Positions 1 to 7,972 of a DNA stretch of 64,000 bases are shown here, in pieces (position 1 is the stretch's first letter; every line of letters starts with the position of its first letter). The notes beneath the pieces were generated by a model. The model did not search any database. It worked only from the letters and a program-made list of their open reading frames with translations, and was not told the DNA's origin. Origin of the DNA: AG25 sp035604455 (GTDB lineage: Bacteria; Gemmatimonadota; Gemmatimonadetes; Gemmatimonadales; GWC2-71-9). The position numbers and the translations under genes are program-made. Location of the stretch: assembly GCA_035604455.1 (NCBI GenBank), contig DATNIM010000022.1:5201-69200 (forward strand), in the 5' to 3' direction.

Positions 1-898
1 GGCCCGTGTCGTTCAGGAAGACGTGGTAGCGCCCATCGATCTTTTCCACGATCAGGTCGGGAGTGATGTAGGCGTCGTTGGGCGGGGAGTGCTGGAGCCC
101 GGGCTTGGGATCGAGTTTGGCCAGATCGTCCGCGACCCGCTGCACTTCGGTCGCCTCGAGGCTGAAGCGCTTGCCGAGCTCGCTCCAGCGGTGGCCCTTG
201 AGATCGTCCCACGCTTCCTTCACGAGCCGGTAGGCCAGCCCGTCGGTCTGCTGCTGGTCCTCGAGCTGGAGGAGGAGGCACTCGCGCAGGTCGCGGGCCC
301 CGACGCCGGGCGGGTCGAGTTTCTGCACGATGCGAAGCATCTCCTCGGCCTCTGCCAACGTGTAGAGGGCCACCAAGTCCGGCTCGCGCTCGGTCGTGGC
401 CGCGTAGTCCGTGAGCACCTTGCTTGCGCACGCGACGATTTCCTCGAGCGAGGCGCCGAGGTAGCCGTCTTCGGCAATGTTGCCGAGGAACTCCTCGGCC
501 AGGAGCTGCTGTCGCGGCGTAAGGTCGAGCATGCGCACCTGGTCGCGCAGGTAGTCGATCAACCCCCGGGCCTCGACCGTCACGCGCTCCGTGCGTTCCG
601 GCGCGTCGTTCAGGTCGCGTGGAGGCGCCCCCAGGTCGGTCCCGTCGTCGAGGAGGATGTCCTCCCAGTTCGGCTCGTCGTCGTTGGTGGACGTCTCGGC
701 GGGCTCGTCGGACTCGGACACCTCGAGCGGCTCGTCGGGCTCGACGAGCTCGAGGAACGGATTGCCGAGGAGCTCCTGCTTCAGGTGTTGCTGCAGATCG
801 AGCAGCGGCATGTACAGGAGGTCCATCGCCTGATACAGGCGTGGATTGATCCTGAGCTCCTGGCGGAGCGCGGTATGCTGTTGCAGGCCCGTCTTCAT
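1..898 (-). CDS. rpoN: RNA polymerase sigma-54 factor, 3' end cut by window edge
   Basis: Alternative sigma factor that directs RNA polymerase to -24/-12 promoters and needs AAA+ activators. Reading the complement from the ATG at 898 gives 299 residues. They start with a typical glutamine/leucine-rich Region I (KTGLQQHTALRQELRINPRL, then a run ending GNPFLELVEP), an acidic linker rich in Asp/Glu, and the core-binding domain (for example LDPPGVGARDLRECLLLQLE and DPKPGLQHSP). The helix-turn-helix and RpoN box lie beyond the window. The start ATG overlaps the lptB stop as ATGA, so it is translationally coupled. The order kdsD-kdsC-lptC-lptA-lptB-rpoN is also the enterobacterial order, which supports the identification. 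Confidence 0.95.
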   Translation of the reverse strand, partial: MKTGLQQHTALRQELRINPRLYQAMDLLYMPLLDLQQHLKQELLGNPFLELVEPDEPLEVSESDEPAETSTNDDEPNWEDILLDDGTDLGAPPRDLNDAPERTERVTVEARGLIDYLRDQVRMLDLTPRQQLLAEEFLGNIAEDGYLGASLEEIVACASKVLTDYAATTEREPDLVALYTLAEAEEMLRIVQKLDPPGVGARDLRECLLLQLEDQQQTDGLAYRLVKEAWDDLKGHRWSELGKRFSLEATEVQRVADDLAKLDPKPGLQHSPPNDAYITPDLIVEKIDGRYHVFLNDTG

Positions 899-2076
899 TG
901 GTCGGCTGAGAGGCGCGCCCGCAGGCGCGTCGTGAGCGTGGGCCCGAGGTAAACGTCGGCCACGCGGTCGTTGAAGACGAGCTCCCGCACCGTGCCCGAA
1001 ACCTGCACCTGCCCCTCGAACATGATGTAGGCGCGGTCCACGATGTCGAGCGTCTGCTCGACCGAGTGATCGGTGATCAGGACGCCGATACCGCGATGGC
1101 GGAGCCCGGCCACGATGGTCTGGATGTCGTTGACCGCGATCGGGTCCACGCCGGCGAACGGCTCGTCGAGCAACATGAACTTTGGTTCCGTGACCAGGGC
1201 CCGCGTGATCTCGAGCCGGCGCCGCTCGCCGCCCGACAGCTGGTAGGCCTTTTGCTTACGCAGGTGCTTGATCGCGAGCTCGTCCAGGAGGTGCTCGAGC
1301 CGCTTCGCGCGCTCGGCCTCGTCGATGGGCAGGGTCTCGAGGATGGCGAGCAGGTTCTCCTCGACCGACAGCTTCCGGAACACGGACGGTTCCTGGGCGA
1401 GATACCCGATCCCCATGCGGGCGCGCCGGTACATCGGCTCGGACGTCACCACGCGATCGTCGAGCGTGATCCGGCCCCCATCCGCCCGGATCATTCCCGT
1501 GATCATGTAGAACGTCGTCGTCTTCCCCGCCCCGTTGGGCCCGAGGAGGCCGACGATCTCGCCCTGTCGCAGGGCCAGGCTCACGTCGTTCACGACGCGG
1601 CGGCCCTTGTAGACCTTCACCAGGTGATCGGCCTCGAGGGCGCTCCCGCCGCGCACCGGGGCCACCGGTATCCCGAGCTCCGCGCGCGCGAACGCGTTCG
1701 CCGCCACCTCGAGGAACTGCCGCACGGCGCCAGCCCGGTCCCCCGCCACTTCGCTCCAGACGCCCTGTGCGAATCGCACCGGCGACTCGCTCCATGCACC
1801 GTTCCCGGCCACGAGCTCCAAGCCCGAGAGCCGGGGCAGCACGGACTCGCTGAGGTGGGCCCGGGCCTCGTCCACGGAGAGCACCCCGGGGTCGCCGCTG
1901 CCCTTCGCCTGGTCTCGCATCGCGAGGAAGGCTTCCCGGTAGGCGATGGCGAGCTCGCTGAAGGCCGCCTGGCCCTGCTCGTCCGCAATCCGGACGAGCG
2001 CCGCAAGCGCCAGGGCAAGCGACGAATCGCGGGTGGCAAGGAGGTCCGTGAGCCGGAGGGCCGGGCGCGCGGTCAT
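895..2076 (-). CDS. lptB: LPS export ABC ATPase LptB with extra N-terminal domain
   Basis: Cytoplasmic ATPase of the LptB2FGC exporter that powers LPS movement from the inner membrane to the Lpt bridge. The 393-residue product has a normal LptB domain from about residue 147: Walker A GPNGAGKTTT at about 179-188, signature LSGGERRR, Walker B FMLLDEPFAGVDP and switch His in LITDHSV. LptB is usually about 240 residues. Here about 146 residues precede the ABC domain; they are largely alpha-helical in appearance, with no membrane segment and no motif I recognise. The start is well fixed: the ATG at 2076 overlaps the lptA stop as ATGA, and the frame is open from there. It is coupled to rpoN downstream by another ATGA. 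Confidence 0.93.
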   Translation of the reverse strand: MTARPALRLTDLLATRDSSLALALAALVRIADEQGQAAFSELAIAYREAFLAMRDQAKGSGDPGVLSVDEARAHLSESVLPRLSGLELVAGNGAWSESPVRFAQGVWSEVAGDRAGAVRQFLEVAANAFARAELGIPVAPVRGGSALEADHLVKVYKGRRVVNDVSLALRQGEIVGLLGPNGAGKTTTFYMITGMIRADGGRITLDDRVVTSEPMYRRARMGIGYLAQEPSVFRKLSVEENLLAILETLPIDEAERAKRLEHLLDELAIKHLRKQKAYQLSGGERRRLEITRALVTEPKFMLLDEPFAGVDPIAVNDIQTIVAGLRHRGIGVLITDHSVEQTLDIVDRAYIMFEGQVQVSGTVRELVFNDRVADVYLGPTLTTRLRARLSADQ

Positions 2077-3479
2077 GGGGCGGGGGCGGTCGCCACGTGG
2101 TGCGCCTTCGTGGTGTCGCGGGGAGCCCGGGCCTTGGCCGAATCGGCATGCGCCTTGGTCGAGTCGCGGTGGGCCTTCGTCGAGTCCACGGGCTCGGGCG
2201 GCTCGAGCTGCACCCCATCGGCGTGGCCCGTCACGAGCACCCGGTCGATCTTGTCCCCGTGGAGGACGATGTCGATGACGGTTCCGCGGGAGTAATTGAG
2301 CGACGGGGCGCGCGTCGAGTCTTTCTCGCTGTGCATGTGGGTGAACGCGCGAGCGGACCCGCGGGCCACGATGTGGTTCAAGGCAACCCGGGGCCGGCCC
2401 GCGCTGTCGCCGCGATTGATCCAGTGGGCGACGATCGTGTCGCCCGAGATCCAGTTCCGCTCGGCGCCCGCCGTGGTGTCCCGGTTCGAGATCGAGAGCG
2501 CGCGGCGGAAGGCGCGCACCTCGGTGAGCACCTGGTCCGGGGTGTCGAGCGCGAGCGAGTCGGCGTCGATCGTGTGGAGACTCGACACGGCGTGGGGCCG
2601 GATCGAGTCGCCCCAGGCGAAGATCCGCTGCAGCTCGTGCTTCTCGAGCAGCAGATGGATCGTGTCGGCGGTGAGCCGCCAGTCGGCGCTCGTCGCCACG
2701 CCGTCGCCCAAGGCTCGAACCACCCGGACGTCGTGGTTCTTGAGCCCGAGCGTGATGAGCCGGCCCACGAGATGGAACGCGCGCGGACCCTTGCCCGCGA
2801 TCGCGGGCTCCCCCACGAGCTCGGCCGATCCGGCCGCCTCGTCCAGGTGCATGGAATCCGACTGCGCCGCGAGATCGCTCCGGTCGACCGTCACGTTCCC
2901 GCCACACCAGATCCGGTCGTTCCCCTTCTGGCGCACGCGGTCGGCCACGATGACGGCCGGTTCGCCCGAGTCGGGCGACGAGCGGTAGTCGATCGTGGGC
3001 CGGGACGACGCGTACATCTCGGCCGTGTCCCGAATGCCCTTCGCCACTCGGTAGTAGGTCATGTTCGGGCCGCGGAGCACCGTGCCCGTGGCCCGGTTCG
3101 TCGCGACCACGTTCTTGTGGGCTTCCAGTCGTTCCTGGCGCAGGTAGTAGTTCGCGGTCTGCGAGTCGAGCCACACGGTGGTGTCGCGGATCTTCACCCC
3201 GCCCAGCATGTCGAGGCGGCCCACGCCCGCATACCAGGCGATCGAGTCGGCGGTGAGCGTGGTGGTCGTCCCCTGGCAGTGGGCGCGCACGCCCCCGCCG
3301 GCGAAGAGGTTCGTCTCGCCGGGCCGCACTTCGACCTGGCGGCCGAAGTGCCCGACCGTGTCGATCGTCACGTGGCAGGGCCGCCCGGCGCCCGTATCGG
3401 GCCGCGCGCTGTCGGAGGCCGAGGCCGACGGTGCGGTTGGCTGCTGGAGCAGCGCCAGCGCGAGGATGGCCATGGTCAT
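2073..3479 (-). CDS. lptA: LptA/OstA-like periplasmic LPS transport protein
   Basis: Predicted periplasmic component of the LPS bridge, carrying LPS between the LptC and LptD ends. The 468-residue protein begins with a short signal-peptide-like stretch (MTMAILALALLQQ) and contains repeated OstA-type beta segments in which DS.. or AD.. turns alternate with short strands, for example LTADSIAWYAG, RLDMLGGVKI and VRALGDGV. It is much longer than E. coli LptA (185 residues) and resembles the long OstA-like proteins of other phyla. The last 40 residues are a low-complexity basic tail with four copies of a D-S/T-T/A-K-A-H/R unit. It is coupled to lptC and lptB by 4-nt overlaps. Function rests on family resemblance and synteny. 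Confidence 0.82.
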   Translation of the reverse strand: MTMAILALALLQQPTAPSASASDSARPDTGAGRPCHVTIDTVGHFGRQVEVRPGETNLFAGGGVRAHCQGTTTTLTADSIAWYAGVGRLDMLGGVKIRDTTVWLDSQTANYYLRQERLEAHKNVVATNRATGTVLRGPNMTYYRVAKGIRDTAEMYASSRPTIDYRSSPDSGEPAVIVADRVRQKGNDRIWCGGNVTVDRSDLAAQSDSMHLDEAAGSAELVGEPAIAGKGPRAFHLVGRLITLGLKNHDVRVVRALGDGVATSADWRLTADTIHLLLEKHELQRIFAWGDSIRPHAVSSLHTIDADSLALDTPDQVLTEVRAFRRALSISNRDTTAGAERNWISGDTIVAHWINRGDSAGRPRVALNHIVARGSARAFTHMHSEKDSTRAPSLNYSRGTVIDIVLHGDKIDRVLVTGHADGVQLEPPEPVDSTKAHRDSTKAHADSAKARAPRDTTKAHHVATAPAP

Positions 3480-4006
3480 TGATTGGGCAGCGTAAACTGG
3501 CCGCCCGTTCCTCGCGGATGTCTCGCGACAACGTTCTTGAAGGCGGGGTCCGACGTGAAGCCCTCGCCCTGCACGTGCCGCTGGGGGCCGTCGAAGGTGA
3601 ACGGCCGGTCCGAGTTCACTTCGTTCTGGCTCTCGGTGTAGCGGAGTGTCTCGGTGCGGAGCGTGCGCCCGTCGGTCGTGACGACGACCACGTTGCCCCG
3701 GGCCTCCATGTCCCCCGTGCGCCAATAATAGGTGCCGCTCTTCGATGTCAGCACGGACGTGGGCAACCCCGCCACATCGTAAAACGTGATGTGCACGGTG
3801 TTGAGCAGCGCCGTCTGCGAGCCCGAATAGAAATAGGCCGTGTCGGCCCGCACCTTCGCGCGCTGCACGCCGTCCGACGTGACGTAGTGCGACATGCCGA
3901 TGAGCACCTGATCGGCCGAGTCGGCTGGGCTGATGGTCGCCGTGGGCCGGCCTCCACCGCCACAGGCGGCCAGGGCCACGAGCGCGCCTGCCAAGACCGG
4001 TCTCAC
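3476..4006 (-). CDS. lptC: LptC-like LPS export protein, predicted lipoprotein
   Basis: Predicted LptC, the protein that receives LPS from LptB2FG and passes it to LptA. The 176 residues begin with a short hydrophobic segment ending in a lipobox-like VALAAC, followed by glycines. The mature part has the LptC/OstA pattern (QVLIGMSHYVTSDGVQRAKV, then SKSGTYYWRTGDMEARGNVVV and TESQNEVNSDRPFTF). E. coli LptC is instead held by an N-terminal transmembrane helix. Start and stop overlap kdsD and lptA as ATGA on both sides. The identity comes from the fold pattern and its place between kdsD and lptA; the sequence itself is divergent. Confidence 0.85.
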   Translation of the reverse strand: MRPVLAGALVALAACGGGGRPTATISPADSADQVLIGMSHYVTSDGVQRAKVRADTAYFYSGSQTALLNTVHITFYDVAGLPTSVLTSKSGTYYWRTGDMEARGNVVVVTTDGRTLRTETLRYTESQNEVNSDRPFTFDGPQRHVQGEGFTSDPAFKNVVARHPRGTGGQFTLPNQ

Positions 4007-4974
4007 GCGCCGGCCCGGATCAAGTCATGGAGATGCACGATGCCGACGACCCGCGCCCCTCCATCGAGGACGGGCAACGCCATGATGCCGTGCTGCTCCA
4101 TGCGCCGCACGGCAGCGCCGGCAAGCTCGTCGGCCTGGGCCGTCTTCGGTGTCCGGGTCATGATGTCGCCGACCGGTATATCCAAGAACTCCTCGGCGCG
4201 TTCCATGAGTCGCGTGAGATCCCCCGCCGTCACGATGCCCACCAAGGCGCCGTTGTTGTCCACGACCGCCACCGTCCCACGCCGCTCGGCGAGCAGCACG
4301 ACGCACTCCCGCATCGAGCCCTCGGGTCCGAGGAGCGGCAGCTGCTCGGTCAGCATGACGTCCGACACGCGGAGGAGGAGTTTCCGCCCGAGCGCGCCGG
4401 CCGGGTGGAGGGCTGCGAACTGTGCGCGACCGAACCCGTTTTCCTCAAGGAGCGTCACGGCGAGGGCGTCCCCCAATGCCAGTGCCGCGGTCGTGCTCGC
4501 CGTGGGCGCGAGCGTCTCGGGGCAGGCTTCCTCGGCCACGCCCGCATCGAGCACCACGTCCGCCTGTCGGGCAAGGGTCGACTGGGGATCACCCGTCACG
4601 GCGATGATCCGCACACCGCGCCGCTTGAGCAGCTCGATCAAGCCGAAGAGCTCTTCTGAGCCACCGCTCTTCGAGATCAGAATGGCGACGTCGTCGTGCC
4701 CCACGATCCCGACGTCGCCATGGAGCGAGTCGGCGGGGTGCAGGAAGCTCGCCGGGGTCCCGGTCGAGGTCAGGGTCGCTGCGATCTTGCGGGCGATGAG
4801 CCCCGACTTCCCGAGGCCCGCCACGATGACGCGGCCCGTCTTCTCGGCGAGCAGGGCCACTGCCGTGGCAAACGACGGCCCGAGGCGGTCTGCTACGCCG
4901 TCGAGCGCCCCGGCCTCGAGACGCACGATCTCCCGGCCGCGCTCAACGAGTCGCGCTGGATCGCGTGGCGCCAC
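4003..4974 (-). CDS. kdsD: Arabinose-5-phosphate isomerase (KpsF/GutQ family)
   Basis: Converts ribulose-5-phosphate to arabinose-5-phosphate, the first committed step to Kdo. The N-terminal SIS sugar isomerase domain has GLGKSGLIARKIA, STGTPASFLHP.DSLHGD and ISKSGGSEE. Two CBS domains follow (VSDVMLTEQLPLL and VGDIMTRTPKT). Length, 323 residues from this start, matches the family (E. coli 328). The reading frame is open back to a GTG at 5019, but that start would overlap kdsC by 77 nt. The GTG at 4974, with GAGA a few bases upstream and a 32-nt overlap, is preferred. Coupled to lptC by ATGA. Confidence 0.93.
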   Translation of the reverse strand: MAPRDPARLVERGREIVRLEAGALDGVADRLGPSFATAVALLAEKTGRVIVAGLGKSGLIARKIAATLTSTGTPASFLHPADSLHGDVGIVGHDDVAILISKSGGSEELFGLIELLKRRGVRIIAVTGDPQSTLARQADVVLDAGVAEEACPETLAPTASTTAALALGDALAVTLLEENGFGRAQFAALHPAGALGRKLLLRVSDVMLTEQLPLLGPEGSMRECVVLLAERRGTVAVVDNNGALVGIVTAGDLTRLMERAEEFLDIPVGDIMTRTPKTAQADELAGAAVRRMEQHGIMALPVLDGGARVVGIVHLHDLIRAGA

Positions 4975-5512
4975 TGGCCGTCTCGGAATATTGGGCGAGC
5001 GCGGCAGGCCACTCCCCACGCGCTTGCAGCAGCAGCTCGGCCACCTGTCGGGCCGCGCCGGCCCCCCCCGGCACGGTCGTCACGTAGCGCGCGACCGCCT
5101 TCACCTCGGGCGCCGCGTTTGCCACGGCGATCGGCAGCCCCACGGCGCCGAGCACCGGGATATCCGCGAGGTCGTCCCCCACGTAGGCGCACTCGCCAAG
5201 CACGATCTCCCGCCGGGCGCACACGCCTTCCAGGGCTCGGAGCTTCTCGGTCGGCCCGACCTCGAGGAGCTCGTCCACTTCGAGTTCCTTTGCCCGTGCG
5301 GCCGACGCAGGGGAACGCCGTGCGCTCAGGAACACGACCGCGAGCCCCGCGCGTCGCAGAAGCCGCACGCCCACGCCGTCCGTCACCTGGAAGCGCTTTG
5401 CCTCGAACGGTTCGCCGGCGAGTGAACCCAGCAAGATCCCGCCGTCCGTCAGCACGCCATCGACGTCGAACCCGACGAGCTTCACGCGGCGCGCCACGGC
5501 CGGATCAAGCAC
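4943..5512 (-). CDS. kdsC: 3-deoxy-D-manno-octulosonate 8-phosphate phosphatase
   Basis: HAD-superfamily phosphatase removing phosphate from Kdo-8-phosphate. The 189 residues carry HAD motif I as DVDGVLTDG, motif II around VVFLSARRS, a lysine in GPTEKL and motif IV as YVGDDLADIPVL, all typical of KdsC (type C0, no cap). The GTG start at 5512 overlaps the kdsA stop by 8 nt. The C-terminal tail (about the last 15 residues) overlaps the beginning of kdsD and is Ser/Thr/Ala rich, probably a relaxed extension. It lies between kdsA and kdsD in a complete Kdo pathway cluster. Confidence 0.93.
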   Translation of the reverse strand: MLDPAVARRVKLVGFDVDGVLTDGGILLGSLAGEPFEAKRFQVTDGVGVRLLRRAGLAVVFLSARRSPASAARAKELEVDELLEVGPTEKLRALEGVCARREIVLGECAYVGDDLADIPVLGAVGLPIAVANAAPEVKAVARYVTTVPGGAGAARQVAELLLQARGEWPAALAQYSETASGATRSSATR

Positions 5513-6317
5513 GGACCGTCTCGCGGGCGCGGTGCCACACGTCGAGAGCGATCCCGAGGATTGTCGGCAGCTGATCCAGCGGGATCATGCTCGGCCCGTC
5601 GCTCGGCGCGCGCGCGGGTTCTGGGTGGGTCTCGAGAAAGAAGCCGTCTGCTCCCGCCGCCGCCGCCGCGTAGAGCAGCGGCGCGATGAATTCCCGCAAG
5701 CCGCCGCTCGTCCCTTCGACGCCCTGCCCCGGCTGCTGCACCGCGTGCGTCGCGTCGAACACGACGGGCGTGCCGCAGCTCGTGCGGATTCGCAGGAAGC
5801 TCCGCATGTCGACCACCAGATCTCCGTAGCCGAAAAAGGTGCCGCGCTCGGTCACCGCGACCTCGGGCGCGCCGCCCGCCCGCAACTTCTCCACCGCCCC
5901 GGCCATCGCTTCGGGCGCCATCCACTGACCCTTCTTCACGTTCACCGCGCGGCCCGCGCGACCCGCGGCGAGCAAGAGATCCGTTTGCCGGCAGAGGAAG
6001 GCCGGGATCTGGAGCACGTCCGCCACCTCCGCCGCCAGCGGCACCTGGATAGGCTCGTGCACGTCCGTGAGCACTGGGAGCCCCGTGGCCTCCCGCACGC
6101 GCGCGAGCGCCGCCACCCCGCGCTCCAACCCCGGGCCGCGCGCCGCATCCAAGCGTGACCGGTTCGCCTTGTCGAAGGATGCCTTGAAGACGACGTGCAG
6201 CCCGAACTTCACGGCGAGCTCCGCCAGCATCTCGGCCACCGTGAGGTTCAGGGTGTCCGATTCCAGGACGCAGGGGCCCGCGATGAGAAACGGCGCGGCC
6301 CCGAAATGCCCCCTCAT
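5505..6317 (-). CDS. kdsA: 2-dehydro-3-deoxyphosphooctonate aldolase (Kdo8P synthase)
   Basis: Condenses phosphoenolpyruvate with arabinose-5-phosphate to Kdo-8-phosphate. Its 270 residues show the family hallmarks: LIAGPCVLES near the N terminus, FKASFDKANRSR for substrate binding, LTDVHEP, QIPAFLCRQTDLL and KKGQWMAPE. The Cys in FLCRQTDL, with the later DATHAVQQPG and FLETHPEP segments, is in the position expected of the metal site in metal-dependent forms; whether this enzyme needs metal cannot be settled by eye. The ATG at 6317 overlaps the pyrG stop as ATGA. The product feeds KdsC, then KdsB. Confidence 0.96.
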   Translation of the reverse strand: MRGHFGAAPFLIAGPCVLESDTLNLTVAEMLAELAVKFGLHVVFKASFDKANRSRLDAARGPGLERGVAALARVREATGLPVLTDVHEPIQVPLAAEVADVLQIPAFLCRQTDLLLAAGRAGRAVNVKKGQWMAPEAMAGAVEKLRAGGAPEVAVTERGTFFGYGDLVVDMRSFLRIRTSCGTPVVFDATHAVQQPGQGVEGTSGGLREFIAPLLYAAAAAGADGFFLETHPEPARAPSDGPSMIPLDQLPTILGIALDVWHRARETVRA

Positions 6318-7972
6318 GGCGCCCCGGAACGCCCCGCGAACTGGGTCGCCCGCTCCCGGGGCGCCTCGCTCTTGCGATGCTGGCGCGCCGCGCCCACGAA
6401 CCCCGCGAACAGCGGATGCGGCCGGGTCGGGCGCGACTTGAGCTCGGGATGGAACTGGCACCCCACGAACCAGGGGTGGTCCGGGAGCTCGATCATCTCG
6501 ACGAGCGAGCCGTCGGGCGAGAGCCCCGAGCAGCGCATCCCGAACTCGGCCAGCACGTCCCGGTAGGCGTTCGACACCTCGTAGCGGTGCCGGTGCCGCT
6601 CGCTCACCTCGGCGGTGCCGTAGATCTGCGCCACGCGCGAGCCTGGGCGCAGCTTGCAGGGGTAGGCCCCGAGCCGCATCGTGCCGCCCATTTCGTGCAC
6701 CCCCTCCTGCGAGCGCATCAGGGCGATCACGGGATTCTCGCACTCGGGTTCGAACTCGCTCGAGTTCGTGTTCGGGATGTTGCACACGTTGCGCGTGAAC
6801 TCGATGATCGCTGCCTGGAGCCCGAGGCAGATCCCGAGGAACGGCAGCTTGTGCTCGCGCGCCCAGCGGATCGCTTCGACCATGCCCTCGACGCCCCGCA
6901 CCCCGAACCCGCCCGGGACGAGGAGCCCGTCGTAGGGGCTCAGGAGCTCGGTTGCGGTCTCGGAGTCCGTGAACCGGTCCGAGGCGATCCAGTCGATCGT
7001 CACCCCGCAGTCATTCGCGATGCCGCCGTGGACCAGCGCCTCGTGAATGCTCTTGTAGCTGTCGGCGAGCTCCGTGTACTTGCCCACGACCGCGATCCGG
7101 ACGTGTTCGGTCGCGTTCAGGACCTTGCTCACCATCGCGGCCCAGGCCCGCAGGTCCGGTTCTTTCGTCTCAAGCCCCAGCCGGTCGCTCACTTCGCGGT
7201 CGAGCCGCTGCTCGTGCAGCCGCAGCGGGATCTCATAGATCGAGCGCACGTCCGGGCTCTCGACCACACAGCCGAAGTCGACGTTGCAGAAGCTCGCGAT
7301 CTTCCGCTTAATGTCTTCCGACATCGGCCGCTCGGTGCGGCAGATCAGGACGTCCGGTTGAATTCCGATCTGCATGAGCTCCCGGACCGAGTGCTGGGTC
7401 GGCTTCGTCTTGAGCTCGGATGTGGCGGCGATGTAGGGGACGAGGGTGAGGTGAATGAAGAGCGTGTTGTCGCGCCCGACCTCCTGGCGGAACTGCCGGA
7501 TCGCCTCGAGGAACGGGAGCGACTCGATGTCGCCCACGGTCCCGCCGATCTCGGTGATCACGACGTCGTGGTCGGGGGCGAGGCGGCGGATGGCCGACTT
7601 GATTTCGTCCGTGATGTGCGGGATCACCTGAACCGTCGAGCCCAGGTACTCCCCGCGGCGTTCCTTCGTGATCACGGACTGGTAGATCCGCCCGCTCGTG
7701 ACGTTGTTCACCTGGGACAGCGATCGGTCGATGAAGCGCTCGTAGTGCCCCAGGTCGAGGTCCGTTTCGGCCCCGTCGTCCGTCACGTACACCTCACCGT
7801 GCTGGAACGGCGACATGGTGCCGGGATCGACGTTGATGTAGGGGTCGAACTTCTGGATCGTCACCTTCAGCCCGCGTTCGACGAGCAGCCGGCCGAGCGA
7901 CCCCGCGGCGATGCCTTTGCCGAGCGACGAGACGACGCCCCCAGTCACGAACACGTACTTCGTCGAGCTCAC
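6314..7972 (-). CDS. pyrG: CTP synthase
   Basis: Makes CTP from UTP, ATP and glutamine. The 552-residue protein has the amidoligase domain first (YVFVTGGVVSSLGKGIAAGSLG, DPYINVDPGTMSP, EIGGTVGDIES) and the class I glutamine amidotransferase second (LVPGGFGVRG, nucleophile Cys in GICLGLQ, final HPE in CQFHPELKSRP). The length is standard. It sits between kdsB and kdsA, as in many bacteria: KdsB consumes CTP to activate Kdo, so the arrangement couples supply to use. Both junctions are 4-nt ATGA overlaps. The C-terminal ~20 residues are an unconserved basic tail. Confidence 0.97.
   Translation of the reverse strand: MSSTKYVFVTGGVVSSLGKGIAAGSLGRLLVERGLKVTIQKFDPYINVDPGTMSPFQHGEVYVTDDGAETDLDLGHYERFIDRSLSQVNNVTSGRIYQSVITKERRGEYLGSTVQVIPHITDEIKSAIRRLAPDHDVVITEIGGTVGDIESLPFLEAIRQFRQEVGRDNTLFIHLTLVPYIAATSELKTKPTQHSVRELMQIGIQPDVLICRTERPMSEDIKRKIASFCNVDFGCVVESPDVRSIYEIPLRLHEQRLDREVSDRLGLETKEPDLRAWAAMVSKVLNATEHVRIAVVGKYTELADSYKSIHEALVHGGIANDCGVTIDWIASDRFTDSETATELLSPYDGLLVPGGFGVRGVEGMVEAIRWAREHKLPFLGICLGLQAAIIEFTRNVCNIPNTNSSEFEPECENPVIALMRSQEGVHEMGGTMRLGAYPCKLRPGSRVAQIYGTAEVSERHRHRYEVSNAYRDVLAEFGMRCSGLSPDGSLVEMIELPDHPWFVGCQFHPELKSRPTRPHPLFAGFVGAARQHRKSEAPRERATQFAGRSGAP

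Noticed and set aside
4975..5019. kdsD starting at the GTG at 5019
   Set aside because: It would overlap kdsC by 77 nt; a GTG at 4974 with an upstream GAGA gives the usual length.
3431..5425. Plus-strand frame of 664 codons opposite lptC, kdsD and kdsC
   Set aside because: The minus-strand genes have clear motifs and coupling; the plus-strand product has none.
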